Shown: piece by piece, positions 37,711 to 46,348 of the stretch | Numbering within the stretch: position 1 is the stretch's first letter | Layout of the letters: each line of letters starts with the position of its first letter | Assembly (NCBI GenBank): GCA_944322615.1 | Contig: CALUPH010000009.1 | Span: 26,535 to 90,534, forward strand | Reading direction: 5' to 3' | Source of the DNA: Candidatus Gastranaerophilales bacterium | Lineage (GTDB): Bacteria > Cyanobacteriota > Vampirovibrionia > Gastranaerophilales > Gastranaerophilaceae | DNA length: 64,000 nt | Program-made: the position numbers and the translations under genes | Notes under the pieces: generated by a model | The model's database searches: none | Seen by the model: only the letters and a program-made list of their open reading frames with translations | Told to the model about the DNA's origin: nothing

Positions 37711-38910
37711 ATGAAAAAATCTATTTTATTATATATTTTAATATTTGTTTTGTTTTTTATTTTTATTTTATCTTTTCAAAGAAATAATGATGATAATAAA
37801 AAGACAGTTATTACATTTTGGACTCTTCAACTTGGAACTTTTGATAAATATATCAATAATATAATTTCTGAATATGAAAAAGAAAACAAAAGCGTAAAAA
37901 TAAAGTGGGTTGATGTTCCATATTCAGAAGGTGAGAAACGTACACTTGCAGCTATTCTAAGTGATAATCCTCCTGATTTGATTAATTTGACTCCTGATTT
38001 TTCTGCTCTCTTAGCTCAAAAGAAAGCACTTTATAACATTAAGAAAGAAAAATTAAATCAATTTTTACCTTCTATACTTGAATCTTTGAAATATGATGAA
38101 GAATATTTTGGTATTCCTTTTTATGCAACATCTGCGGTTACACTTTATAACAAAAATCTTACTAATAAAAAAATATCTACTTATGATGAATTATTCTCAA
38201 TATTACCTAAGAAAAATTCATATTTAACTATGTTTAGCTTTACTGAAAATGATACTTTATTGAAACTTTTAAATAAATTTGGAGTCAATTCACCTGAAAA
38301 TATTAATAGTAATAAGAGTATTTATTTGTTTTCTCAGTTTAAAAGAATGTATGATGAAAATATTATTCCAAAGGAATGCGTTACTCAAACACATAGAGAT
38401 GCCCTTGAAAAATATATGTCAGGTCAATTGTTATATTTGGTTACCGGGGCTAATTTTATCAATATGATTAAAGAAAATGCACCTTCTGTATATAACTCTA
38501 CAGTTGTCATTCCGCAGTTGGTTGGTGATACCAATTTATATGATTTTTCATTAATGAATTTTGTTATTCCTAAAAAGTCTAAAAACCCTGATATTGCTTT
38601 AGATTTTGCTATTTATTTTACAAATAAAGCAAATCAGTTAGAACTTGCAAAAATGACCACAATTCTACCAGTTAATAAAGATGCACTTAATGATGATTAT
38701 TTTAAATTTTCTAAATCAGCTAATATTCAAGATACTGCAAGAATTATTAGTGCAAAACAACTTTATAATATTCAAACTCCAATATTGAATACTCAAAAGA
38801 AAAAAGAATTGAATACTTTATCTGCAAATTATATTCAGGAAATACTTATTAATAATAAAGATATAAAATATTCACTTGATAAGTTTTCTGAAGACTGGCA
38901 AAAACTTTAA
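37711..38910 (+). CDS. ABC transporter sugar-binding-type protein, membrane anchored
   Basis: This 399-residue family 1 extracellular solute-binding protein has a single hydrophobic N-terminal segment (SILLYILIFVLFFIFILSF) with no lipobox cysteine, so it is probably held by an uncleaved helix. ITFWTLQLGTFDKYINNIISEYEKENK and DVPYSEGEKRTLAAILSDNPPDLINL are the MalE/UgpB-type start. It could serve the CUT1 permease at 26178, about 10 kb away. It is followed after 35 bases by an LptF/G gene. Confidence 0.85.
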   Translation: MKKSILLYILIFVLFFIFILSFQRNNDDNKKTVITFWTLQLGTFDKYINNIISEYEKENKSVKIKWVDVPYSEGEKRTLAAILSDNPPDLINLTPDFSALLAQKKALYNIKKEKLNQFLPSILESLKYDEEYFGIPFYATSAVTLYNKNLTNKKISTYDELFSILPKKNSYLTMFSFTENDTLLKLLNKFGVNSPENINSNKSIYLFSQFKRMYDENIIPKECVTQTHRDALEKYMSGQLLYLVTGANFINMIKENAPSVYNSTVVIPQLVGDTNLYDFSLMNFVIPKKSKNPDIALDFAIYFTNKANQLELAKMTTILPVNKDALNDDYFKFSKSANIQDTARIISAKQLYNIQTPILNTQKKKELNTLSANYIQEILINNKDIKYSLDKFSEDWQKL

Positions 38911-38945
38911 TTGGAAATTACATTTTTTTGTTCTAAAATTTAATT

Positions 38946-40061
38946 ATGAAATCGCTTTTTAAACTTACAATACTGGATAAATTTATATTAAAACAAATAA
39001 TTGAAGTATTTATTTTGGGTGTAGTTGTTTTTACTTCTATAATTTTTGCTTCTGATACATTTATATCTTTAATTAAGCAAATATCAACTTATGGTATGTC
39101 TGTAAATATTGCTTTTATGATAATTCTTCTGAATTTACCTGCAGTTATCGTAATGACAATACCTATGAGTGTGCTTTTTTCAACGGTAATGACTGTTAAT
39201 AAGATGTGTCTACAATCAGAAATTACTATACTGAAAGCGTGTGGAATAAGTATAAAACGTATTGCAAAGCCAATATTTATATTTTCTTTTATTATGGCAC
39301 TTCTTACTTTTTTCATTAATGAGACAATTGTTCCAATAACAACTTCTCAATCTAAAACTTTGGCATTATATGCACTTGTCCAAAGAAATATTCCAGAAGG
39401 TAAAAGAAATTTTTCTATAAAAGAATTAAAAGACGGTAATTATTTAAAACGTTTATTCTATGTTGAAAAGTGCGAGGATAAGCAATTTTCAAATGTATCA
39501 ATATTGGATTTATCTGATGATGATAAAATTCAAATATTACAAGCTAAAACCGGTACTTCTGTTTTAGAAGGCTGGCAATTTGATAATGCATCTGTTTATA
39601 CTATTTCAAAACGTGGTAAAACACTTAATACATCTTGGATTGAAAAAACCATAGTTGATTTTGGCAGTGATATTCAAAGACAATTAGATAAAAAAAATGA
39701 TGGCTCGGATTATAATTTTGTTCAGTTATTACCTTATTTCGGTGAGAAAAAAGATGAAGTACCTCCGGATACTTTAGCTAAATATCAAGTCCGTTTCTGG
39801 GAAAAACTTGCTCTTCCTGTTACAACGATTGTATTTGTAGTTCTTGGTATTCCTCTTGCTATAACTCCGCCTAGGGTAAGGCATAATAGAGGTTTCCTTT
39901 TTACTATAGGTATAATATTTGTATATTATATAATACGTGCCTTTTCTATGTCGTTAGGATATAATCATACCATGTTGCCTTTCTTTGCTGCTGGTTTGCC
40001 TAATATTATTTTAGGTTTAATTGGTTATATTTATTATAAAAATAAGTCTGAAAAGATATAA
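38946..40061 (+). CDS. LptF/LptG-family permease (YjgP/YjgQ)
   Basis: This 371-residue inner-membrane protein has three helices at each end (about 15-120 and 275-365) with a periplasmic beta-jellyroll between (about 130-270). LDKFILKQIIEVFILGVVVFTSI is the family start and PVTTIVFVVLGIPLAI the second membrane block. In lipopolysaccharide export LptF and LptG form a heterodimer with LptB ATPase. Only one copy is seen here; cyanobacterial-type systems may use one. It indicates an outer membrane with lipopolysaccharide-like lipid. Confidence 0.9.
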   Translation: MKSLFKLTILDKFILKQIIEVFILGVVVFTSIIFASDTFISLIKQISTYGMSVNIAFMIILLNLPAVIVMTIPMSVLFSTVMTVNKMCLQSEITILKACGISIKRIAKPIFIFSFIMALLTFFINETIVPITTSQSKTLALYALVQRNIPEGKRNFSIKELKDGNYLKRLFYVEKCEDKQFSNVSILDLSDDDKIQILQAKTGTSVLEGWQFDNASVYTISKRGKTLNTSWIEKTIVDFGSDIQRQLDKKNDGSDYNFVQLLPYFGEKKDEVPPDTLAKYQVRFWEKLALPVTTIVFVVLGIPLAITPPRVRHNRGFLFTIGIIFVYYIIRAFSMSLGYNHTMLPFFAAGLPNIILGLIGYIYYKNKSEKI

Positions 40062-40246
40062 TATTAACTTTTGTAAAGTTTGAAAAAATAATTTTTTAAA
40101 TAAACTGCAGATATCTTTTAAATATTGAATAAATATGTTGTATATATTAAATATATATGTTTTGAGGGATAAAAAATCCCAAAATCATTGAAAATATTGA
40201 GTTGTAGACAAAAATGCCCCGTTTTTGCTTCTTGTATTTGTTTTTA
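40062..40246. other. AT-rich intergenic stretch with weak hairpins
   Basis: No gene is visible. Two imperfect hairpins occur: GGGAT/ATCCC with flanking TTTT/AAAA near 40165-40185, and CAAAAA/TTTTTG around TGCCCCG near 40209-40227. Neither has a T tract after it. The stretch leads into the promoter-like motif at 40247. Confidence 0.5.
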
Positions 40247-40286
40247 AGCAATTTGAGAAATTAAAAAGTTTTTATATAAGTGTGGG
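40247..40286 (+). promoter_or_regulatory. Promoter-like motif, copy 5 of 5
   Basis: AGCAATTTG, spacer, GTTTTTATATAA, TGTGGG: 40 bases, same length as copy 2. The start of the MGYALFA paralogue is 32 bases on. Confidence 0.5.
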
Positions 40287-40317
40287 TTAGTTAAAACAAG
40301 TAAAAGGTAGGTTAGTT

Positions 40318-40836
40318 ATGGGTTATGCTTTATTTGCAAATCGTAAGATTTATTACACAAATTTAGTGTTCACGTTGCAATCAAAATTAGATAATATTAT
40401 GCAACAAAAACAGAGTTTATTAAATTTTTCAGCGAATATTGCTGATGGAAAAGTAACTGTTGATGAAATAGCAAGTGATGCAACAAACTTTAATAATTAT
40501 TCAGAGTATTTACAAGGAGCTGATGCTTATATAAATACTGCTGATGATGAAGGAGGAGCTGCTACTTCAATTGGTGAAATCGGTGCTATGGCTGCAGAAC
40601 AAAATAACAGTGAAGAATATCTTGCTTCCATTGCAGAAATGTTGAATCAATCAGTAAATGAAGAGTATGCACAACAATATAATAAAAAGCTTGAGGCATT
40701 AGAAAATCAATTGGATATGCAGCAAAAGAAAATCGAATCACAGTTATCAGTTGCTCAATCTCAACTTCAAGCGGTTGAAGAAGCTGAAGGTCAAGCAATT
40801 GAGAAAGCAACTCCAAAATATAACGGTGTTGGCTAA
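40318..40836 (+). CDS. MGYALFA...NGVG family coiled-coil protein, paralogue 1
   Basis: This 172-residue protein begins MGYALFANRKIYY and ends AVEEAEGQAIEKATPKYNGVG. The 130-residue middle is Gln/Asn/Ala-rich and predicted helical (KKLEALENQLDMQQKKIESQL is a clear coiled coil). A second protein at 51744 has nearly the same two ends but a different middle. No signal peptide. Conserved ends with a variable helical core recall filament- or needle-type assembling subunits, but there is no direct evidence. Monocistronic, with a strong terminator. Confidence 0.8.
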   Translation: MGYALFANRKIYYTNLVFTLQSKLDNIMQQKQSLLNFSANIADGKVTVDEIASDATNFNNYSEYLQGADAYINTADDEGGAATSIGEIGAMAAEQNNSEEYLASIAEMLNQSVNEEYAQQYNKKLEALENQLDMQQKKIESQLSVAQSQLQAVEEAEGQAIEKATPKYNGVG

Positions 40837-40872
40837 TAAAAGAAAACTACACAAACTAACTATAACTAACCA

Positions 40873-40904
40873 TAAAGAGCGACCGATTGGCCGCTCTTTT
40901 TTTT
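40873..40904. terminator. Rho-independent terminator
   Basis: AAGAGCG-A-CC, loop GATT, GG-C-CGCTCTT plus eight Ts. It follows paralogue 1; the convergent SPOR gene stops at its edge. Confidence 0.85.
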
Positions 40905-41571
40905 AGTTCTCATATATAATCTTTGGTGAATAGCCTTTTTCTCTTAGTTTTATAATAAGTGCATTTGCCTTTTCTTTGTCTGCAAAAGAACCAAGTTGCA
41001 CTATATATGTATCTCGAATGGCTTTTATAAATGGTTCTAGTGCCGGTTCTTCATGTGAAACTTTATTTTGTACAGACATTGCTTCTTCTAATGATGAATA
41101 AGAACCTAAATATACCTTTGTTATTGTTACAGGTCTTTCAGGTAATGGTATAACCGGTGTTGCTGGTGAAATACTACGAAAATCAGGTCTTTGCTGTTTA
41201 ATATCTTCTATTGACGGTGTAGGAGGTTTTATTGTCTGTTTTTCTTTTTCACTATTCTCTCTTTGTTTATCTTCTTCATTTGTTTCTTCATTGTCTCTTT
41301 TTGCAACAGATGGCATTTCATCTTCCATTTGAATCCATTTTAGTCTTTCATCAATAGACTTTATTTCTACGTCCATTTCTGATTCACTTAAAGTTAGTGC
41401 ATCATTATTACCTATTTCTACATCAATATCCGGAGAATATGACTTTAAAATATAAGACAAACCAACAAGAACTATTATGAATACAAAAGTAAAAAGATAT
41501 AAGTACCCAAAACTTTTCTTATTTTTTCTTTTTTTTCTTTTTATTGGTATGTTATTTTCAGAATTTGACAT
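40903..41571 (-). CDS. SPOR-domain membrane protein
   Basis: This 222-residue protein has a cytoplasmic Lys-rich start (IPIKRKKRKNKKSFGYLY), one helix (about 24-42), a Glu/Pro-rich periplasmic linker and a C-terminal SPOR domain (VTITKVYLGSYSSLEEAMSVQNKV to IVQLGSFADKEKANALIIKLREKGYSPKII). SPOR domains bind denuded peptidoglycan glycans, usually at the septum. It overlaps the DUF366-like gene by one base and is last in a leftward unit HEAT, queC, DUF366-like, SPOR. Confidence 0.88.
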   Translation of the reverse strand: MSNSENNIPIKRKKRKNKKSFGYLYLFTFVFIIVLVGLSYILKSYSPDIDVEIGNNDALTLSESEMDVEIKSIDERLKWIQMEDEMPSVAKRDNEETNEEDKQRENSEKEKQTIKPPTPSIEDIKQQRPDFRSISPATPVIPLPERPVTITKVYLGSYSSLEEAMSVQNKVSHEEPALEPFIKAIRDTYIVQLGSFADKEKANALIIKLREKGYSPKIIYEN

Positions 41572-42134
41572 TATATTACTCCTCGAACTTTTGAAGATGC
41601 AAGTTCTATATCTTCTGTTTCATTTTTATATTTTGTTAGTAGTTCAATTGCAAAATTCTTTATATCAGTTATTCCAATATCTTTTTCTAGGTCTGCTGCA
41701 TTTACAGGTGCACCTGTAGCATCTATATTTAATCCAAAATGGATTAGCGTTGATGTTATTGATTTTGTTGCTATAGAAACAGATAACTTTTTATTATTTA
41801 CATATAAGTCATCGCCATTTCTTGTTATATTAACATTTGGATATTTTTTTTCTATTAGCTCTTTGGTTATTGTTACAAGTAGTCTTTGTTTGTATACCAT
41901 TTCTATAAGCGAAGAATTAAAATTTTCTTCAATTATGCTTAGCATCTTTTTACTATATATAGGTTCATTATTTATTACATCTTCTATATCAACCATATGA
42001 CTAAGATTTACTTCGCATTCCCCTATAAATGCTACTATAGCATTACCCATTATGTTAAAGTTTTTATATATCCAATGAGGTGAAAGTTCTGCACCTGTAT
42101 ATTTTGTTTCTTTTTCTATAAATAATGTTTTCAT
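41571..42134 (-). CDS. DUF366-like protein
   Basis: This is a 187-residue soluble protein. KTLFIEKETKYTGAELSPHWIYKNFNIMGNAIVAFIGECEV and the following HMVDIEDV look like the DUF366 family, whose function is unknown. It is three bases from queC, so a link with 7-deazaguanine (queuosine) metabolism is possible, though not shown. The single Cys (FIGEC) and the HMVDIEDV acidic cluster could bind metal. Confidence 0.6.
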   Translation of the reverse strand: MKTLFIEKETKYTGAELSPHWIYKNFNIMGNAIVAFIGECEVNLSHMVDIEDVINNEPIYSKKMLSIIEENFNSSLIEMVYKQRLLVTITKELIEKKYPNVNITRNGDDLYVNNKKLSVSIATKSITSTLIHFGLNIDATGAPVNAADLEKDIGITDIKNFAIELLTKYKNETEDIELASSKVRGVI

Positions 42135-42136
42135 TT

Positions 42137-42829
42137 TTAGCTATCCTGTTCAAAAATTTTTTCTATAATATCTGTTCTTTTATTTAACTCTAATGCTCTT
42201 TTTAGTCTTTGGCAAGATTCACAAAATCCGCAATGTTTTTCTTCTGAAATATAGCAACTGTGAATTAATTCTAAAGGTACATTTCTTTGTATTGCAATAT
42301 TTACTATTTCTTCCTTTGTCATATTTATCAATGGTGCTTCCAATTCTATTTTTGAATTGACTGAATTTTCTAGTGATGTATTAATTGCATTGATAAATTC
42401 TATTGTATTATCTTTAAATGTGGCACCTTCTTCTTTATTTGCACCTATTATAATTGTGTCAAAATTATATGCTTCTGCAAAACAAGCTGCAATATTTACA
42501 AATAATCCGTTTCTGTTTGGAACCCATACTGATTTAGCTGTGTTTTGGGCTATTAATTTATTGTCTAAATTATCTTTTGATATGTATGGTATTGTATCTT
42601 TTGTCGTCAGAGAGGACGTTGAAATTATTGATAACCAATCCAAATCTATTATTTTGTCTTCAATTCCATAATATTTTGAAACTTTTTCTGCAGCTCTTTT
42701 TTCTGCTAAATATGATTTTTGACCATAGTTAAATGTTATACCTATAATCTCTGAACATTTTTCTTTTATAACAGCCAAACTAACAACGGAATCAAGACCG
42801 CCTGATAAAAGTACAATTGCTTTATTCAT
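42137..42829 (-). CDS. queC: 7-cyano-7-deazaguanine synthase
   Basis: This 230-residue enzyme converts 7-carboxy-7-deazaguanine to preQ0 with ATP and ammonia, a precursor of queuosine in tRNA. The N-terminal PP-loop is LLSGGLDSVV (8-17). The zinc site is C-x(7)-C-x2-C-x2-C (CYISEEKHCGFCESC, about 193-207). It overlaps the upstream HEAT gene by 8 bases. Other que genes are not in the window. Confidence 0.95.
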   Translation of the reverse strand: MNKAIVLLSGGLDSVVSLAVIKEKCSEIIGITFNYGQKSYLAEKRAAEKVSKYYGIEDKIIDLDWLSIISTSSLTTKDTIPYISKDNLDNKLIAQNTAKSVWVPNRNGLFVNIAACFAEAYNFDTIIIGANKEEGATFKDNTIEFINAINTSLENSVNSKIELEAPLINMTKEEIVNIAIQRNVPLELIHSCYISEEKHCGFCESCQRLKRALELNKRTDIIEKIFEQDS

Positions 42830-43796
42830 CTTGTTCGTTTGCCTCTTCTATTTCTTCTTCTCGTAAATCATCTTGAAGTTTTAGTGCTTCATTTTTTGCT
42901 ATTGAGGGTGATGTTTCATCATTTATGATTTCTGATAAAATTTCTTCTCCAAGTATATTATACAAAGCTATAACCGCATTCTGTACTACTTCTCTATTTT
43001 GATCTGATAGCATTCCTTTTATTAAATCTATAGCTCTGTCATCTTCTGAGTTCATTAATACTTCTATTGCATTTATTCTTACTTGCGGTGATTCGTCTCT
43101 TAATGATTTTACAAGTGCATTGAATACTCTATCCCCTTTAAAGCTTATTTTATTTAGTGCTTCTAATGCTCTTTCTTTTAAAAATGTAAATTTATCAAGG
43201 AAGCCTTTTTTACTTTCAAGTATTGATACTAATGAATCTACAGCTTTTTCATCACCAATCATTCCTAATGCTGAAACAGCAGATTCTTTTACATATACAG
43301 AAGATTCTGTTTCATCTTCTAATATGTTCATTAGTGGTAATACAGCATATCTGTCTCCGATTTTTCCTAAAGCTTCAGCGCAAGATAATTTTACCTTATA
43401 ATTTTCATCTTTGCTGTTTAAACAGTATAACAACGGATAAACAGCTTGTGAGTCTTTTGTATTTGCTAAAGCTTTTGTTATATTTACTCTTATTCTTGTT
43501 AAATTATCTGCATCAGGAATTCTTTGTGATAATTTCCCTTTCATTATTAAAGAATCAATCAGAATTCCTCTGCTTGATTTATCTTTGAATTTGTCTATTT
43601 TTTGCAATAAAAACATTAAAACTTCATAATTGTTTGAATGTTCAAAAAAATAATTATATATAAGTACTAAATATTCGCTCGGGTAGTCAGAAGAAAGCGC
43701 AATTATTCTTTCAATAACCTCTTTGGAATTTTTAGGGTCAATGATATTGCATTCTTGAGCTAATTTCTCGAAAGGTATGTTTATATTTTCTTCCAT
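42822..43796 (-). CDS. HEAT-repeat protein
   Basis: This 324-residue, all-helical protein is built of HEAT/PBS-lyase-like repeats, for example KLSCAEALGKIGDRYAVLPLMNILED, KESAVSALGMIGDEKAVDSLVSILES and RINAIEVLMNSEDDRAIDLIKGMLSD. The repeat type is shared with phycobilin lyases of cyanobacteria, but no catalytic role is implied. It has a Glu/Gln-rich tail. It is a scaffold protein translated with queC (8-base overlap), target unknown. Confidence 0.85.
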   Translation of the reverse strand: MEENINIPFEKLAQECNIIDPKNSKEVIERIIALSSDYPSEYLVLIYNYFFEHSNNYEVLMFLLQKIDKFKDKSSRGILIDSLIMKGKLSQRIPDADNLTRIRVNITKALANTKDSQAVYPLLYCLNSKDENYKVKLSCAEALGKIGDRYAVLPLMNILEDETESSVYVKESAVSALGMIGDEKAVDSLVSILESKKGFLDKFTFLKERALEALNKISFKGDRVFNALVKSLRDESPQVRINAIEVLMNSEDDRAIDLIKGMLSDQNREVVQNAVIALYNILGEEILSEIINDETSPSIAKNEALKLQDDLREEEIEEANEQDE

Positions 43797-43854
43797 ATCT
43801 CACATGCATTAGTATACAATTATAGGATATATAAAAAAAGAAAGTATATCAAGT

Positions 43855-44445
43855 TTATAATACAATGTTTGCCATATTTAGCAATAAATTTAAATCTTTT
43901 TTCTCTATTGTATCTTGTATTATCGTATTGATATCTTCTGAAATCTTTTTGTTACTTAATAAATCAGGAAGTATAATATCTTCTGTTGTTTTGGTATTAA
44001 TAAATCCTTTATTTTTTTCTAAAAATTCAATATATAATGCTAAAATACTCTTCCATTCTTCAGGTATTTTTGTTTCTTGCCCTGTATAATATAAAAAATC
44101 TCTTTCATAACTGTCGAAGTAGTTTTCCATAAAATTAACTTGAATCATATAATCATAGTTATTTTTTTCTTCTTCAGTAAGATTTAAAAATATATTGCCT
44201 TCAATTTCTTTGGGATTATCTGCATTTACATTTTTTATGTGGTATGCCCATAATAGGCATCCAAGATAAAATGCTATATTGTTTTTCATATTTGTTATTA
44301 TTTTATTAGAGTATAATTTGAAACGAGCTCTTTTTTGATGAATTGTTCTAAAACTCATAAGCTGAGAGTATACATCATTAATAAAATTATTAAAATCAAT
44401 TACAAAGTTTCCTATCCCAGGGTCAAATTTTACTTTATCAGACAT
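43855..44445 (-). CDS. Unknown helical protein after hisF
   Basis: This 196-residue soluble, helix-rich protein has no recognisable domain. Notable elements are NFVIDFNNFINDVYSQLMSFRTIHQKRARF and NIAFYLGCLLWAYHIK. The start overlaps the hisF stop by one base, so it is co-translated. No signal peptide, motif or repeat points to a function. Confidence 0.65.
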   Translation of the reverse strand: MSDKVKFDPGIGNFVIDFNNFINDVYSQLMSFRTIHQKRARFKLYSNKIITNMKNNIAFYLGCLLWAYHIKNVNADNPKEIEGNIFLNLTEEEKNNYDYMIQVNFMENYFDSYERDFLYYTGQETKIPEEWKSILALYIEFLEKNKGFINTKTTEDIILPDLLSNKKISEDINTIIQDTIEKKDLNLLLNMANIVL

Positions 44446-45203
44446 TATATTCTTACCTCTATACCTTGCTTTTTTAGTTTTTGTTTTAAGTTTGGTACAC
44501 TTAACGTATCAAAATGAAATATTGAAGCTGCAAGTGCGGCATCTGCATATCCCTTTATAAATATATCAGTAAAATGTTTTGGATTTGGTCCTGCACCTCC
44601 TGATGCTATTACAGGTATATCTGAATGTTCAGATGCAAGTTTTGTCATTTCTATATCAAAACCATTTTGGGTGCCATCTGCATCCATTGATGTCAGTAAT
44701 ATTTCTCCGGCTCCTCTTTCTTGTACTTCTTTTACCCATTTTGATAGTTTAATTCCGGTATTTAATTTCCCTGCATTAATAAATACATAAAAATCACCAT
44801 CAACTCTTTTTGCATCAATAGCTACTACGATACATTGAGAACCAAAATAATTTGATGATGTATTTATTAAGTCAGGAGTTTTTACTGCTGCAGAATTTAT
44901 AGCAACTTTATCTGCTCCGGCAAGGAGAAGTACTTTCATGTCTTCAATAGAATTTATTCCGCCACCGACAGTAAATGGTATGAAAACTTGCTGGGCAACC
45001 TTTTTTACCATTTCTACTGTTGTTTTTCTTTTCTCATTTGTTGCTGTTATATCTAAGAAAACAAGCTCATCTGCGCCTTCATCAGAATATTTCTTAGCGA
45101 GCATTACAGGATCACCTGCATATCTTAAATTTTCAAAATTTACACCTTTTACTGTTTTGCCGTCTTTAATATCAAGGCAAGGTATTATTCTTTTTGCTAA
45201 CAT
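44445..45203 (-). CDS. hisF: Imidazole glycerol phosphate synthase, cyclase subunit
   Basis: This 252-residue (beta/alpha)8 barrel, with HisH, makes imidazole glycerol phosphate and AICAR. Start [22 protein letters not shown] has the catalytic Asp11; the second catalytic Asp is in [13 protein letters not shown] (about D130). VIASGGAG is a phosphate loop. It lies 3 bases after pheS and one base before an unknown gene. hisB and hisC are at 3.6-5.9 kb, so his genes are scattered. Confidence 0.97.
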   Translation of the reverse strand: MLAKRIIPCLDIKDGKTVKGVNFENLRYAGDPVMLAKKYSDEGADELVFLDITATNEKRKTTVEMVKKVAQQVFIPFTVGGGINSIEDMKVLLLAGADKVAINSAAVKTPDLINTSSNYFGSQCIVVAIDAKRVDGDFYVFINAGKLNTGIKLSKWVKEVQERGAGEILLTSMDADGTQNGFDIEMTKLASEHSDIPVIASGGAGPNPKHFTDIFIKGYADAALAASIFHFDTLSVPNLKQKLKKQGIEVRI

Positions 45204-45206
45204 AAT

Positions 45207-46241
45207 CTAGAACTGCTTTAAAAATCTTGTATCGTTATTGAAAAATAATCGAATGTCGTTGATTGCATATTTTAGCATTGTTAGACGTTCAACACCCATT
45301 CCGAAGGCAAATCCTGAATATATTTCAGGGTCTATACCTACATTTCTTAGAACATTTGCGTGTACCATGCCGGAACCGAGTACTTCTAACCAACCGGTAC
45401 CGCTGCATGTTCTGCAGCCTTTACCTCCACACATTATACATTGTACGTCAACTTCTGCACTTGGTTCTGTAAATGGGAAATAACTTGCTCTAAATCTGGT
45501 TGGACGAGCTGAACCAAAGTATATTCTTACGAATTCGTTTAATATACCTTTTAAATCTGCAAAAGTTATATCTTTATCAACCAATAATCCTTCAATTTGA
45601 TGGAAAAGGTTATTTTTTCTTGCACTTACAGATTCGCATCTGTATACTCTTCCCGGAGAAATTACTCTAACCGGAGGTGTTTGATTTAACATTTGTCTTA
45701 TTTGTGCACCTGATGTTTGACTTCTTAATATTACATTTGGTGCTACTTTTGTATAAAAAGTATCTTGCATATCTTTTGCAGGATGATCTGGCGGGAAATT
45801 TAACATATCAAAATTTATATATTCTGTTTCTACTTCAGGACTGTATTCTGATGGCATAACAGAAAATCCCAAGCCTTGAAATATTTCAACTATTTCATTT
45901 ATTGTTTGAGTAAGAGGATGAACTTTTCCTTGTGGTCTATAGTCTGAAGGTAAGGTTATATCAATTCTTTCACTATTTAGTTTTTGATTTAATTCAACTT
46001 TATAGAGTTCTTCCCCTTTTGAAGCAATCAGTTCTTCTAATTGATTAGAAACTTTATTTGCAAGTGCACCTATAATTCTTTTATCTTCATCTGATAAATC
46101 TTTTAAATTTTTCTTGATTGAATTTAACTCACCTTTTCTGCTTAAATAGTTGAGTTTTACATTATCTAAATCTTGAAGAGATTTTGCGTTATTTATTTCT
46201 TCTGTTGCATCTTTTAAAATTAGTTCTAATTTTTCTTTCAT
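45207..46241 (-). CDS. pheS: Phenylalanyl-tRNA synthetase alpha subunit
   Basis: This 344-residue class II aminoacyl-tRNA synthetase subunit has an N-terminal coiled coil (1-85), motif 2 (VISPGRVYRCESVSARKNNLFHQIEGL), a four-cysteine cluster CIMCGGKGCRTCSGTGW (zinc-type, seen in some PheS) and motif 3 (GFAFGMGVERLTMLKY). It charges tRNA-Phe together with PheT, which is not in the window; in most bacteria pheT follows directly, but here hisF does. Confidence 0.96.
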   Translation of the reverse strand: MKEKLELILKDATEEINNAKSLQDLDNVKLNYLSRKGELNSIKKNLKDLSDEDKRIIGALANKVSNQLEELIASKGEELYKVELNQKLNSERIDITLPSDYRPQGKVHPLTQTINEIVEIFQGLGFSVMPSEYSPEVETEYINFDMLNFPPDHPAKDMQDTFYTKVAPNVILRSQTSGAQIRQMLNQTPPVRVISPGRVYRCESVSARKNNLFHQIEGLLVDKDITFADLKGILNEFVRIYFGSARPTRFRASYFPFTEPSAEVDVQCIMCGGKGCRTCSGTGWLEVLGSGMVHANVLRNVGIDPEIYSGFAFGMGVERLTMLKYAINDIRLFFNNDTRFLKQF

Positions 46242-46348
46242 AATTGCCTCGTGTATCTATATTCTAAAGAAATTATATGACAAAGAAATTAACATGTCAT
46301 TATCGTATTATTGTTATGTTATACTTCTATATGAGATAGGGAAGTTTT

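Noticed and set aside
40210..40262. Short frame MPRFCFLYLFLSN... in the intergenic region before paralogue 1
   Set aside because: No ribosome site and it runs through the conserved promoter-like motif.
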